Positions 1-12,429 of a DNA stretch of 64,000 bases are shown piece after piece (position 1 is the stretch's first letter; the number at the start of each line of letters is the position of its first letter). The stretch is from the NCBI RefSeq assembly GCF_035046485.1, contig NC_085137.1, forward strand, positions 14,041,346-14,105,345, written 5' to 3'. Below the pieces are notes generated by a model, which was not told the origin of the DNA, searched no databases, and saw nothing but the letters and a program-made list of their open reading frames with translations. The translations under genes were made by a program, and so were the position numbers. This DNA comes from Aedes albopictus (lineage: Eukaryota > Arthropoda > Insecta > Diptera > Culicidae).

Positions 1-1010
1 CAGAGCCAATGCATAGAAGACCTTTGCCTTTCGGAGAATATTTGTTTGTGATAGTTGATTGCTATAGCCGATATAAGGAAGCCGAAATTATGACAAAAAT
101 AATTGACAAGAGACAGTAAATACACTATATAGGAAATTCAGGCGGTTGGGATTCCCTCGCACCTTTATGTTAGACAACGCCAAACAATTTAGTATTGTAA
201 AACAAATGGTACTATGGTACTATTTTAAATTTCACAATACCCTACTGACCACAACAAAATGGAGAATCGAAAGCCAAAATCGTTCACTGTTAAATCGACT
301 ACAAATTAGTTTAGCCTTGAAGCGCGATTGGAAAAAGGATCTAAAAGAATACCTTATCATGTACTGCTCAGCTTCACACTCTGTAACTGGAAAAACTCCA
401 ACTCAGCTGTTTGATGGGCCGTACAATTCGAACTAAAATTCTTTTTCTCAGGGATGTAGAGACAATCCCTTCCATTGAAGGATTCCAAGATTGTGACTGG
501 AGTAGAAAGTATCATTCTCATAAACGGGAAAACGAAAAACGGCATGCAAAAGAATCTAATTGAAGGAAGGAGATGGAGTGGTGATGCAAACCTTACATCA
601 GGAAACAAGTTAGCAACTACGTATGATGCAGCGGAATGTGCTGTAATAGCAAAGGCAGATACAGGCGTTACAGTGCAAAACCAACAGACAGGAAGAACTT
701 ATCAATGCAGCTCGGCACATTTGAAGAAGATTTTAGACCGTAAGGAACAACTCCAAACTTAAAAATTCTTCTTTACAGGACTTTCAAGAGGACCATGATG
801 TATCGGAGATGGTTAGCAGGCCAGATCAACCAACGACCTTTGAAGAACCCATGAACCTGGAACTGGACAAGGAACAACCAGAGCCTTCTGAACGACCGAA
901 ACGATTGAGTCGACGTCCTACGAAGTTTGATGATTACGTCGTTGATGATGAGTCTTCTTATCCTTGAGAAAAAACGAGATGTGGCACCCCCTGTGCATGT
1001 CATTAAAATA
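1..1010 (+). pseudogene. Ty3/gypsy-type retrotransposon relic, integrase to pol C-terminus
   Basis: This is a decayed 3' part of a retrotransposon pol gene. Translation starts inside an integrase catalytic core: a frame with FVIVDCYSRY (first catalytic Asp) is followed, after a frame change, by MLDNAKQF (second Asp) and IESQNRSLL (third acidic residue region). A block typical of gypsy integrases follows, with KRDWKKDLKEYL and SVTGKTPTQLF. The frame then shifts again near 440 into a post-integrase segment (NKLATTYDAAECAV, TGRTYQCSSAHLKKIL) ending at a stop near 762. A last shifted stretch is readable to about 1010. At least three frame changes and several stops show it is dead. The 3' LTR may follow but its edges are unclear; a purine-rich tract at 1369-1385 could be a polypurine tract. 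It lies antisense inside the sulfotransferase intron. Confidence 0.8.
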
Positions 1011-1566
1011 CGGCATGAAACACCCTGTGAAGCAGCTGTCAGAGTGCGAGAGTGAGGGATATGTTGTGTTATTGTTTATTATGTGTAATGATGAATGTCT
1101 AACGTGTAGATTATGATAATATAGATATTGTATTGTGTGAATATAAGAGTGTTAATTATTTATGAATATCTTCCGAAGAATCCGAATCCAGAGGGTGTAA
1201 CAGTGTTTAAAGAACAGCAAGTTGAAGAGAAGCAGGTCATGTTCCTACACGAACATAGAGCCAGAAAAAAGAAGAAGCTTTTCCTCTTCTTATTCAGGCC
1301 ATATAAAGGTACCAAATGTAAATCCTGTATAAAACTACTTAGTTCTCATTAAGGTACATCGGAGCAAGTTGAAACGGGAGGGGTAAGATGAAACACGATG
1401 TTTTAAAACAGATTTCAATATAACTTGGAAATTTATCCTTTGCTATAAGCTTGTTTGCATTAAAAACTATGTGTTAAGGTAATCAAATTGTTTATCGTCA
1501 TTTTTAAACACCATGTTAACCCGCTGTTTCAACTTGTCCCGGTGTACCTTACCGATTGCAACTCAC

Positions 1567-1935
1567 CTTTGGAACATAGCAGTACAGAAACTTGTGCTTC
1601 TCGTCCACCAGCAGGTGACTCATCTGAAACGGGTTCAACTCGTCCAACGATTTGTACTCCAGATGGTCTCTCATCTGGGCGCACGCCTTCACCAGAGCAT
1701 CCTGCCGTTGAAAGTTCTGCGACTGCGTCAGCTCGTGGCCGTGCGCACCGAAACCATCGAGCAGCGCATTTTCATCCACCAGCAGCGGATTGGACTGCTG
1801 ACCAAGCTGACTCGGCGGCTCCAAACTGCCGGACACTACCGTTAGCACCACCACCAGCAGCAGCCGCAGGTGGATGTTTATTGCCGCCGGTAGAAATCCA
1901 AACAACCCCGGGCTGGATGATATCATTCTAGCCAT
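1567..1935 (-). CDS. Carbohydrate sulfotransferase (CHST11-like), first coding exon
   Basis: This exon encodes the N-terminal 123 residues of a Golgi type II sulfotransferase of the Sulfotransfer_2 family, which moves sulfate from PAPS to glycan chains (chondroitin/dermatan or HNK-1 type). A hydrophobic signal anchor lies at about residues 16-36 (HLRLLLVVVLTVV). A spacer stem follows, then a family-typical block, CAQMRDHL and LLVDEKHKFLYCYVPK. YCYVPK is the start of the 5'-phosphosulfate-binding motif, which in the family continues VACTNWKR. Here the frame breaks exactly after VPK at a consensus donor (CCAAAG/GTGAGT), so exon 2 should begin with the VACTNW part. That exon is not in 1-1566 and must lie left of the window. 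The start is the first ATG after an in-frame TGA 30 bases upstream. Substrate specificity cannot be read from this exon. Confidence 0.88.
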
Positions 1936-4783
1936 CGTCAGTTCGCTTCCTCTTGCCGTGGGTCATGGGGGTGGTCGGTGGTGTCGCTCGCTGTTCGTTC
2001 GCTCTTGGCATGGGAGATGAGCACAGTAGGGTGTAACATGTCTGAAAAGTGCGAAAGCAAGCGAAACTGTTGTTAAAATGTTTACTTCAACTGGCGCGAG
2101 ACATCCAAACAAAGCGGGTTTCGCTCATAAATTACGTAATATAAGTGCGATGCGCGCAATCTGCGAATCTGGTGCGGAAAAAAATTGTGGTTGCGACAAT
2201 TGATACCCCAAAATTGTTTCATGGAATGTACAGCAAAAAGCAACTCCAACTGAAAATGGCTTCTTGTTGTGGTAGCCACATTTCTGCAGTTAGAAGCTAA
2301 AAGTTCAAAGAAGTTAGTCGATTAAAAACGCCTTCAGCATGGCTTTGCTTAAATTTTTTGAACGCATCACCGATTACATACTGAAACCATGTGAAGGGGG
2401 GACATCAACATAGGATAAGTAGCTCCGTTGTTCGATTACATAGCGGTACGAATACGCCGTCAACTATTAAGGCATGCACAAATAAATGGGTGAGTTCGTT
2501 CCATACGGTTATTCTTTTAAAAAGGATCAGTAGATTGTTTTTACTCTACTTCACCAATTATGTACGATGAGTATCGCGAGAAGAAACACGTCGTTAAATC
2601 GTTACCTTGTTAAGAGTTCATTGTTCGTATTTCAAAAGTTATTGCGACAAGATAAATCATGTCCGATTTCGTCTCATGGCTCAACAATCATTTATAGAAT
2701 CTATAACTATTCAATTTACTTATCAAACTGAATCTTGTGATCCAACGAACCTTCCCAACTACTTTAGGCTCGAATTTGTAATATCTGTGGACAATCAGAT
2801 GGAATAGAGGTAATTTCAAATAGAACTGCCTACAAACATTTCTTTCACTTTTCTCAACTGTCTAGTCGTTTCAAGGATGTGGACTGCGCCGATATTGAAC
2901 CTTTATTAAAGGGATTGGTGAAATAACATATGACCACTCTCAATCATTCTTTCGATAGATTCGTTATGTATTTTCACTGGTTCTGATTTATCTGGAAGAA
3001 GCAACGATAGATATGTGCAGTCAGTCCAAACTAAGCAAAGATTTCCTACTTACTATGTATTTTATGGCTTCAATAAACACTCTGCCAGCCAGATCAGTTT
3101 TGCGATATGCAAATTACACGCTTCTTATTTCTCACGCCCCGCTAAGGCAACAATTTCACTCTGGCAATTGTTCGTCAGAAATTTTGTTTACGAAACAGAT
3201 CAATAACAGATGAGAGTAGATCTTCTGGTTACGCCAGCGTGATCGTAATCCGGTTGATGCACCTCCGTCATCGTCAGGTAGAGGTGGAAATTTCCTTTCG
3301 CTAAATATAAGTAAGACGGAATCAATCTCAAAGAGAAACCTTGCCCTTCCTTCGTGTCAGGCCATTTCAGCGTCGACTCGGAAGCACTTTTCAATAGTGA
3401 GATAGTTCGGCCTAACCACGAAGTACTTTTTTATTATCTCTCTAGTCTAGCATGCTTAAAGACGGGAAGCAGAGGCACGACGATAATTGATCATAACAAA
3501 AACACACCACCCTTGACGCACGCCGCACCGCTCGTCGAGTACCGTGTGTGTGATGTGACGAGAGCGATGAAGCAGACCCCGGACAGCATTCCCGTCTACG
3601 CTGCGCTGCTACTATCTCCTCACACGAGTTAGTTAATTACTCAATCGAAAGAAAAGGGCCTCGCGTGTCAACTAGTTCCTATGCAATCATCTTCCTGAAA
3701 TCCACTCACGTTTGTTCTTTTTTCCCGTTGATGTTCTTTTTTCGGAAAAGAGTAATCTTAAACTGTATCAAATTTCACTTGAATCCATGGTTCGGAGTGG
3801 ACTACGTTGGCGACCAGGTCCAGTTGGATGACGAACCGAACTTGTACGTTTGTCGAAGATTCACACACGACTGTCTCGGCCTGTCTCGGGTCTCGGTGCG
3901 GTTGTCTGTCATCAGCGAAAAGACCTTCACCACACCAACATGGGGCGATTTGCGGGGATTGGTGCTAGTGGTGTGGGTTTTAACCGTCTGTTGATACCTG
4001 GAGCACATGAGAACAGTGCGCGATGGATAGACGGTGTTCATTCAGTTGGAATCAGCTTTACCTACGATGACACCGAAAACGAGATTTCTCCATGCAACAT
4101 GTTATGGTTTGTCGTTCAATGCAGTTTGTTTACGATTAATATATTTAATTAAATTTTACAAGTTGTTTGTAGGCTGAGCAATCCTTAATTGCAGACGAAA
4201 GGTAATCAAAATGTTTCAATTTATTTGGCATAGCCTGTAGCTACCAATACATTATTACGATTGCACACAAATATCATAATGATAAACTGTGGTTTATGAA
4301 ATGTGTAGTTCCGTAATCGACAAATAGAGGTCTGAAATTCAAAAACCATCAAAATTATGGTTCTGCACTTCATAGCAAATCCTTAATTGGTATATTCTAA
4401 TCACTTGATAATGCAAGAAATCTTGAGTAGCACATTCATTAATAGTGGGAGTTTTATCAGTTCGGGAGCTTCTTTTCTTTGTTTGGAGAGAGTGCTTCAA
4501 AACGCAGCTCGAACTGAGAAAATCTTACACTTATTTAATATGTACGTCTAAGAAACAATGTTTCCCTAAGACCAAGGATTCAGCATTGCGGATATAAATG
4601 GAGACGCCTGGTTGTTAATTTTTGAACCTTATTGAATCTCATTGAATGACAAAGCGATGCGTTTTGAAGCTGGCTTTCATTATTACATCATAAGCTTCCT
4701 CATTTTTGGAATTGGAATGCAGGAAGAATGCTCTGGTACGCATTTTTCAAGCAGGTTGCCATATCAGTTTTCCCAGACACGAA
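1936..4783. other. Intergenic or 5' flank of the sulfotransferase gene
   Basis: No coding region is recognised here. The first few hundred bases are probably the 5' UTR and promoter of the minus-strand sulfotransferase gene. The part at 3400-4050 is less AT-rich than its surroundings and has short open frames on both strands, none recognisable. It could hold an untranslated first exon, but nothing in the sequence decides this. Confidence 0.4.
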
Positions 4784-5156
4784 TGCCACTTAAGGCGAAA
4801 CTGGAAGCATTTCCTCACTTTTTGGTTTTTGATTTTTTACTAAATAACGAAGCAATATTTTCAAAATCGGTTTTCGTGCACATGTAGAGTATGGATCAAC
4901 GCATCTTCTGCATTTTTTTTGTAGTGGAAAATGTTTTTCGTTTTTGCAGAAACCATTTTTGAACAAAATTTCACAAAAAAATGGTTTTCGCAAAAATGGA
5001 AAACATTTTCCAACTCAAAAAAATCAGAAGATACCTTGATCCATACTCTATTTACATGTGTACGAAAACCGATTTTGAAAATATTGCTTCGTTATTTAAT
5101 AAAAAATCAAAAACCGAAAATATGAGAAAATGCTTCCAGTTTCGCCTTAAGTGGCA
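4784..5156. mobile_element. MITE-like inverted-repeat element, copy 1
   Basis: Two inverted arms of about 130 bases flank a short centre. The outer ends read TGCCACTTAAGGCGAAACTG and its complement, and the arms share ACGAAGCAATATTTTCAAAA-type sequence. There is no coding capacity. A degraded relative lies at 35650-35855, so this is a dispersed family. No clear target duplication was found. Confidence 0.75.
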
Positions 5157-5748
5157 AATATAATGATGTTAACAATAAAAATGGTTTCTGTAGTTAATCA
5201 TTAGAAAGCATTTTCAACACAAAACCTGAAAAAATGCCTTTTTGACTCGATATTTTTCAATCTAAATGAGATTTTGTTTATGCTCTGTATTTCAGGTCGG
5301 ACTCGTTTATCCGGAGTCGGGTTCGGCAGATTCCCAAACATATATCTAGCAAACGGAAAGCTGTAAGAAGCTGAAACTTTGACTGATTACTAATCAAATA
5401 TGGTTTAACAAAATGTTCTATGAAGCTGAAATAGAACATTCTATTCACCAGATATATGCTTGGGAAGCTTCAAAACCCTACTCCGGATAACCGAGTCCGA
5501 CCTGTACTAACATTTGCTTCAACACATGACAATGTTTCCTCACCCAATTTTAATAAAAGATGTATGAAAAACAAGCGAGTTTCTTCTTCAACAAATTCTA
5601 ACTCGATTATGGTTTGTTGGACTAAAATATTGTCTCCGAAGATATTTTTTCAGGATATTTCAAGAACTTAGAAAAATACACCGAGAGAAATATTCATCAC
5701 GTATCTATGTTAGATGTCACATAAAACTCATTTCCCAAAAAAATCTTT

Positions 5749-5933
5749 GCTGTGGAGCGGATCTGGTTGGATGGTTAGAGCACTTGACTATCACGCCGAG
5801 GACCTGGGATCGAATCCCACTCCCGACAAACTCACAAAATGTGAGTTCTTCCTTCGGAAGGGAAGTAAAGCGTGGGTCCCGAGATGAACTAGTCCAGGGC
5901 TAAAAATCTCGTTAATACAGATAAAAAAAAACA
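5749..5933 (+). mobile_element. tRNA-derived SINE, full copy with TSD
   Basis: The tRNA-like head has an A box (GGATGGTTAGAGCA) and a B box (GGGATCGAATCCC). The body contains CTTCCTTCGGAAGGGAAGTA and ends TCTCGTTAATACAGATA plus an A-rich tail. It is flanked by the 10-base direct repeat AAAAATCTTT (5739-5748 and 5934-5943), a target-site duplication from retroposition. Relatives lie at 11923, 35289, 62100 and 62645. The style matches Aedes SINEs of the Feilai type, though the family name was not verified. Confidence 0.88.
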
Positions 5934-6178
5934 AAAAATCTTTCCCTTTGATCAATTTTTACCGAAAAATAAAATTTGCAATCAAACAAGTGCAATAGTA
6001 ATTATACTGTGCATCATTTTTCATGTCATGAAAAGTATTGCCACTTTCGCCTTAAGTTTCTGAAAGTATCTATAAAAACTATAAAAAAACAAATTTTGGG
6101 GTATTGCTAATTTACTTCGAAATTTTGTTTGAAGTCTCTATCAAGGTTTGATAAACGACAAATAAAGCTATTATTATA

Positions 6179-6449
6179 GGGGCAATTCTCGCTGAGACCG
6201 GCCCACTATTTACACCTTGCCTTCAGGTTGCGATTCAGGTGGCGATTTTCTGAAAGTCCTCGCTAAAAAAGTAAGGAAAATGCATTTGGTTACTTAAATT
6301 TTCTGTGAGAGTAAGCAGGCCAGCATAAATTCGTGCAGTGGACCATTGCATTTTCCTTACTTTTTTAGCGAGAACTTTCAGAAATTCGCCACCTTAAACA
6401 TTTTTGACGACAAGGTGTAAATAGTGCGCCGGTCTCAGCGAGAGTTACC
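6179..6449. mobile_element. MITE with terminal inverted repeats
   Basis: Terminal inverted repeats of about 40 bases carry CTCGCTGAGACCGG and the complement CCGGTCTCAGCGAG, followed inward by TTTACACCTTG / CAAGGTGTAAA. A second inner inverted pair (TCTGAAAGTCCTCGCTAAAA-type) brings the arms close together. There is no open reading frame of note. The exact ends and target duplication are uncertain. Confidence 0.75.
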
Positions 6450-8029
6450 AATAGCTGAAATTACAAATTTTTTGTACTGCTATGTGTTGATTAATTTCGA
6501 AATAAGGTCCAAGCCTTTTTCCAAACCTCTGTTACTATTAATATTCATGACTATAATTGTTTTTTTTTGGTTTTTAAAGCATTATCTAAAAAATGCTTAC
6601 TTTCAGGCGTTTCCGTGGATTTCCTTGAACATGCATTTTAAGCATTTTACTTGGCTCTTAAAAACATATGAAACATTTGCGCTGTTTATGCATTTTGGAT
6701 TGTTTAATCAATTAAAATAAATATGTACAGTACTCTTAAAACCAGCTCACTGTCTGATTTATTCAACTCCGAAAGCTAAATAACAAATCATCAAGTTCTA
6801 AATTTGATAGTTAAATGATTACCAATTGAAATTTCAACCTTATTAGCTGATGAACTCCATTTTCGTACTCATGTTTAAGAATTGTGTTTGGTAATATTGG
6901 TATCAATTGAAAAAAAGAATCGACGACAAAATATTAAAAATGATACGGATCACCCAAAGTGGTAAATGACAATATGTACCGCTTCCAAAAAAAAACAAAC
7001 TAAAGAAACAGCAAATGGAACAATAAGAATTATTTGAAGATTTTTGCAGTGTTCAGCAAAGTTACTCGTAGAGATGTAGTAGGTAAAGATTTCTGTTGAA
7101 GATAATCGTACTAAAATGTGAACCATTCTAGGACGACGACCGAAACTACTTACTAAAATATGTCATATTTCGTGCTATCATGCTATCACCGTGCAGTTCA
7201 AACACTGTTTAAATTAAAAATTCCGTCCCCGACCTATTATAAAACCTGTGTGTTTTGATGTCAGGAAATTTTTTTCCTACTAGACTAAGCTTGTTCAGGT
7301 TGTACGATGTGGTTAGCGAGGTGGTAATTTATTGTACCAAATGTCTCCAGGAACAGAGTTTTCAATTTGTAGCACTCTCAACACTTGGATTTTCCCCCGT
7401 TGAGTTGAGCAGTCCTTATTCAGATTTCGTCCATGGCCACGATGCGCTTCCTGCATCCACGACTCTCCTTACAGACTGATTTCTACCTGTAAATCCAGTT
7501 TTTCTATGATCTATCGTCTTATATTCCTACCCACTACTCAGGTAACCAAGAAGCAATTAAACAAACCATTTTTTTTTTTCAGAATTATATCTACATTAAA
7601 CCTGATTAGTGCTTACTGCTTTATCATAGCAGTTCGACTTCTTAAATGTGCTAAATAAGCAGCTGAACTGCGAAATCTGAATAGCATTTCAAATGCACGA
7701 TATTTTGGGCAAAAATGATCTGAACTTGTTTAAATTACCCTTTTTTTGAAGAAGAGAATGTAAAAAAGAGATAAGGAAGAACGAGAAGCTGGAGAAGAAT
7801 TTCAAATATGCGGAAAACGAGGTTTCCGTATTGTAGACTGCGTATCCGATTAAATCCTGTAGTAAACTCCTCTGTCGATCCATCGAGAGACTTTTTTGTT
7901 TGTTTCCAGTTTCGAAACTCCAAAGAATAAGCATTTAATCAGCCAAATATCGGGCCAAGTACTACATTTAGTTAGCACTGAAGACACATATACGGGGGGT
8001 CAACGTTGTATGGGAAAATTTTAAACTGA
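6450..8029. other. Intergenic sequence, nothing recognised
   Basis: AT-rich sequence with only short open frames and no family-like protein, RNA gene or clear repeat. Confidence 0.4.
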
Positions 8030-8665
8030 TCAGATTCAATCAGCTCTAAGTATTTTAAATGCTCTTTGAGGTCTCAAACAACCGTGCAAAACTGGAACAT
8101 AATTGGTTTAGCCTACATTTTGTGTATTGCGATTGAAGTTTTTATGCGATTTTACATAGGAAAGCATACTTTTTTCGTATTTTTCTGGAAAGTTGCTCAA
8201 AATTGCCGTATACTATATAACCGCTTATGTAAAAATATAGCCCTGGATGTATCGGAAAACTTTGTCGAAAACCGCAAATCAATTCGTTGCATGTGGAAAA
8301 AGATATACTCCTGGAAATTTTTCGCCAAAAATAGAGATTTTGTTATTGATGTTATTTCTTTACATGTTAAATGTTAAGCACACTCAGACGATCTGAATGT
8401 AATATTTATAACTTTTGTCATAAGACTCGGATCGCTTGTGGTCTTCGGCAAAGTTTTTCAGGACATCTGAGGCTATACTTTTACACAATTGACTACATAC
8501 TTTAAGAATAATTTAATTCTGTTATAAGGAAAATGCAAAAAATAAGTTTTCCCATAAAAAATTCCATACAAATTTCAACCGCGATGGGCAAAGTGTAAGC
8601 ATAACTGATCGCGCTCAAATTTTATAAGTTACTTGGGTTCCGAAATGGAATCAAAAAAGCATTGA
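8030..8665. repeat. Decayed foldback (inverted-repeat) element
   Basis: Two imperfect arms face each other. GTAAAAATATAGCCCTGGAT and CGGAAAACTTTGTCGAAAAC near 8228-8270 are matched in inverse by TTCGGCAAAGTTTTTCAGGA and GAGGCTATACTTTTACAC near 8440-8487. A further outer match involves the TATGGGAAAATTT region near 8010 and TTTTCCCATAAAA near 8550. It is non-coding, and the limits are approximate. Confidence 0.5.
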
Positions 8666-9042
8666 TCTTAAAAACGACATTTATGACCCACGCTAATATA
8701 CAGCTGAGTTTCATTTAACGACCTGCTTTAAAGGCGCATATAATGAATGAAAAATGGTAGTTTGGGTACTGACTAGATGAAACCTCAGCATATACCATCT
8801 TATATGAACCCCCAGAACGGATCCGTTTTCAAATTCCCAAAAATCCTAAAACCATTGTATCTGGAACGTCCTGATTTACCCAGAGTATATATGGCCAAAA
8901 ATAGCTAAATAAAATGTGGAAAAACTATTTGCGCAGAAGTCTAAAAATCATGCAATTGGCAATACTATTTTCTATTTTTAATAGCATAATCAAACAACGT
9001 ACAACACCTCCAGAAACCAAAAAGGCGCACGCACTGGAGGGT

Positions 9043-9290
9043 TCAGTTAATAAAAATAAACGGCAAGCTGCGTTGGGCTGGCCAAATTGCACGCATGCCA
9101 GAAAACACCAAACAAAGAATATATTTAGTAGGAAACCATGAGATACCAAGACTCATTGGCAGGCCGTGCCCACGATGGCCATTTGTGGTAGACGAGGAGC
9201 ACCGATGCACAGCACAGGGTAACTGCAAGCGATTGGCTCAGGACCTTGTCCAGTTCATTAGGCGAAGATTCAACGAAGTTATCAAGTAAG
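9043..9290 (+). pseudogene. Non-LTR retrotransposon C-terminal relic
   Basis: One frame reads KINGKLRWAGQIARMPENT and later CKRLAQDLVQFIRRRF. The family C-terminus is also seen in the intact LINE at 52341 (GRLRWAGHVIRM followed by WRQTAVDRVEWRR). The reverse transcriptase part is missing, leaving only the tail of ORF2. Confidence 0.6.
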
Positions 9291-9959
9291 TTTAATTGAA
9301 AATGAAGAAAGTTAGAAAAATTGCTATTAAAAAACGGACACTACAGGAGATTTTTTTAATTATCGAATAGTTTCGGCTGAAGGGTCTCCAAATTTCATGA
9401 AAATTTCACCAGAGGTAGAGGTCATGGATATATGATCATGTATGGAATTCAAAAACATTATAGTTACATATTTGCCCGGACAACGCAAGATGAAAACTTC
9501 ACGATTTTTCAAAATTTTCTAAAACAACCTATATTTTAAAAACCATATCTCAAAAGCTTTGCATCGTAGAATAAACTAGTTTAAGCTAAATTGACGTTAA
9601 ATTCGTTAGTTAAATCGACCAAATCAACGCTTCAGCAAACCAATATATATGTAAATACTTTGAGAAAAAAAAATTCTTTGAAAATTTTTCACCAAAGAAA
9701 AAATGGCCTCTAAAAGTGCAGATAAAAGTATCGTCTGTATCATAGATTATTTCCAACAAAGCATTTCTAAGTTGAAAAAACGAATGTTCTTCCTTTTGTT
9801 CTTTGACGACAAAATGGAATCTCTTACCGTATTAGAGATATGACCGAAAAATCAACGACCAGTCGCTATATTTTCATAGGAAATTTAAATTATCTACAGT
9901 GGCTGTTTGCTCGTTACAACATCTTTACCTTGCAATGAACAAATGGTATTCGGAAATTG

Positions 9960-10895
9960 CATCGAAATTTGGAAACTACAGGACGTTGCTGCCATCTCGA
10001 ATAGTTAGCCGTCATCTTTGGTTTTGAGTCGCCATCTTGCATATTCTGGTCATCATTTATACCCACATTACATCGTTTTAGAAACTAAAACTCCTTAAAC
10101 TGCTGCCACCTTGAATTGAGCCATCCTCGATTTTGGGCGGCCATCTTACGTATTCTGGTCGCCATTTTTGGACTCCGGACATCTTTTCTACACTAAATAT
10201 ACTCATATTGCATGACTTAAGAGCCTACAACTATTTAAAACAATAGTGTAGAATTGGCTTTTAGGTCGAAAACACATTAATAAAAACAAAAAAAAAATAC
10301 TTAAAACAACGTCCATCATGGATTTTGGGCCGCCATCTCGAATATTCTGGTTCCCATTTATGGACTCCGGACATACCCACCATATCCCTTTCGAGACGGA
10401 GCGCAAAAAGTGAAATCTCCATACAAATGGCTCAACTTTGGCTCTAAAGAACTCTTAGATTTCCCAACAAATCAACAATTAATTTTCCTCATTCAAAAGA
10501 ACTACTCCTTATCTTTCCATTTTTAGTTTTGACAACCTAGATAAATCGGAAAAAAAATATGCGACATATAGAACTTTTTCATGTTTTAAGGATTTTGTCC
10601 ACTTTTTGTTTACCTTGTTGTGGTAAATCTTACAGGCGATATAAACAAAAGTTTGTTTGCAGTTTGCACTCATACAAGTACAAGCAATGGCTGAATTATT
10701 GAAATATTTTACTTCGCATGAAACAAAGTCTAGATGAAAAAAATATGCAAAATTGTTACCGCTCCACAACACAATTGTGCTGGTTCGTCACGAAAGGGGT
10801 ATTGCAAGGTTTTAGATCCTTAAACTCCCTAAACAGCTGCCACTTCTAGTTGTGAGTCGCCATCTTGGATTTTAGGTCGCCATCTTGAATGTTTG
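9960..10895. repeat. Scattered GCCATCTTG-type short repeats
   Basis: A unit of roughly 22-24 bases built around CGCCATCTTG and ATTCTGGTC(G)CCATTT recurs at about 9988-10060, 10105-10175, 10320-10360 and 10845-10895. The copies are diverged and separated by unique sequence, so this is an old dispersed or broken tandem repeat. Nothing coding is seen between 9291 and 11236. Confidence 0.55.
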
Positions 10896-11236
10896 CCAAA
10901 ATCTTGTGGCAACCACAAAATGGTTTCCATTGATAATTTCCGCATAAAATTCGGCAACCGTGCTAAAGTTTACAAAAGTCGGTGCAATTTGTTGTGTCGT
11001 ATGCAGGGGCCTACACCGTCGAAACCAAAACATGACGCCGAAAGCGAGTTCCCATCAGCATCGTAGGGACGCAGACGACGGGAACACTCACAATAACATC
11101 CAAGCGCATCGCTTCATCCGTCCTTCTTTACCGCTTTCTTTGACGCAACGACGGGTTGCGGGTCATTTTCACATCGACTGGGTTTCAATTGAAATTTTCA
11201 AATTGCCTAAAATGCATGTTTGCTACATTTTTTATA

Positions 11237-11266
11237 CCATACATACATACATACACACATACAGAC
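11237..11266. repeat. (CATA)n microsatellite
   Basis: A run of CATA units grading into CACA and CAGA variants. Confidence 0.85.
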
Positions 11267-11922
11267 ATCATTTCTATTCGAACTGAGTCGAGTGGTGTAT
11301 GTGACATATAGCCTTTCAGTACACATTGGTGTACGAGAAAGACAAAAACAAATAAGGTGGCTTCCTCTCAAATTGTTGAAGTTCTTAAGAAATTTCAATT
11401 GTTTTTTTTTTGTTTTTCTATGTTCTACATACTGTTTACTGTATGCAAGAAGCACATATGCCACAGAATAATTACGATTGTTGAGATTTTTTGGTTTCAA
11501 AAGGGTTACAGTGACTATTACAGTGATGTAATTCTAACTAATTGCTGGAATAACTTGACATTGACTCTTGTGCAACTTAACACTTGCAATGCCTTTACTC
11601 GTTTGTTACATACAAATGACGGCAATAATAGTCAAAAACATGGAACGTTCAACGGTTGAGATTTGACTATATGCGTAGAACATTTTTTTTTCATCATTTA
11701 TGGTCCTCTATCACCCTTTGAAAAGTTTGCATTCAAGAACCTAACACCCTGTATGTGCTACTTGGGTGAAGGTCTTATCTTGAAACCCGAATTTTCTTTT
11801 GTACTTCCGAGTTGTTGTTTTTTAATTAACTAAAATAATGAAATTTAATATATTTTAAATGTTTTCGAAACTGAAATACAATGACGGCAAATATAAATCT
11901 TCAATGTGTTAACCAAAAGATT

Positions 11923-11986
11923 GATAAGAGATGAACCAGCCTAGGGCTGAAAATCTCTATAATAAAGAAATAAAAATAATAATAAT
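11923..11986 (+). mobile_element. 5'-truncated SINE with 12-base TSD
   Basis: Only the 3' end of the SINE family at 5749 is present: GAGATGAACCAGCCTAGGGC, then an AAT-rich tail. It is bounded by identical 12-base repeats AACCAAAAGATT at 11911-11922 and 11987-11998. The tRNA-like head is absent, so reverse transcription stopped early. Confidence 0.82.
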
Positions 11987-12429
11987 AACCAAAAGATTCG
12001 AAAGAATATAACACTAATAGAGCTTCGATCTAATGAGATAGTGTGTAAAATGTAATTTAACATGGGCCATCAAAAACACTACGTCAGCGATCGTAGTGAT
12101 CGTAATGATCGTAGTAGATCCATTATGTTTGTTTCGAAAATTATGTAACGCAAAATTTTACAATTTCAAGCCTTCTCCTACCCAACGTAACACTACTTCA
12201 TGAAAAATTTGAAGTATTCCTGACGGTAGTTAAAAATTTGCGTTAAGACAGGTGTTTTCCAATATTCCAAAGGGACATTGACACTGAAAGCATTGGTAGT
12301 ACTTTATGTTCAATGTCTAGTATACATCTGGCTTCCCTTTCGAAGGGAAATGTCATGTAGCTGACCTTTTCTATTGTCATTCTTGACGACTACCCAAGTC
12401 CGTCCCCATGTGGAAGAAGCAAACAACAT

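Noticed and set aside
1488..1931. Plus-strand frames of 147 and 110 codons
   Set aside because: They are antisense to the sulfotransferase exon and unlike any family; the minus strand has the conserved motif and donor.
3780..4041. Possible coding exon (plus frame with DYVGDQVQLDDEPNLYVCRR)
   Set aside because: No family recognised, no clear splice sites, and both strands are open by composition.
5756..5830. Possible tRNA gene
   Set aside because: A and B boxes are present, but acceptor and anticodon stems do not pair, and the SINE body and TSD follow.
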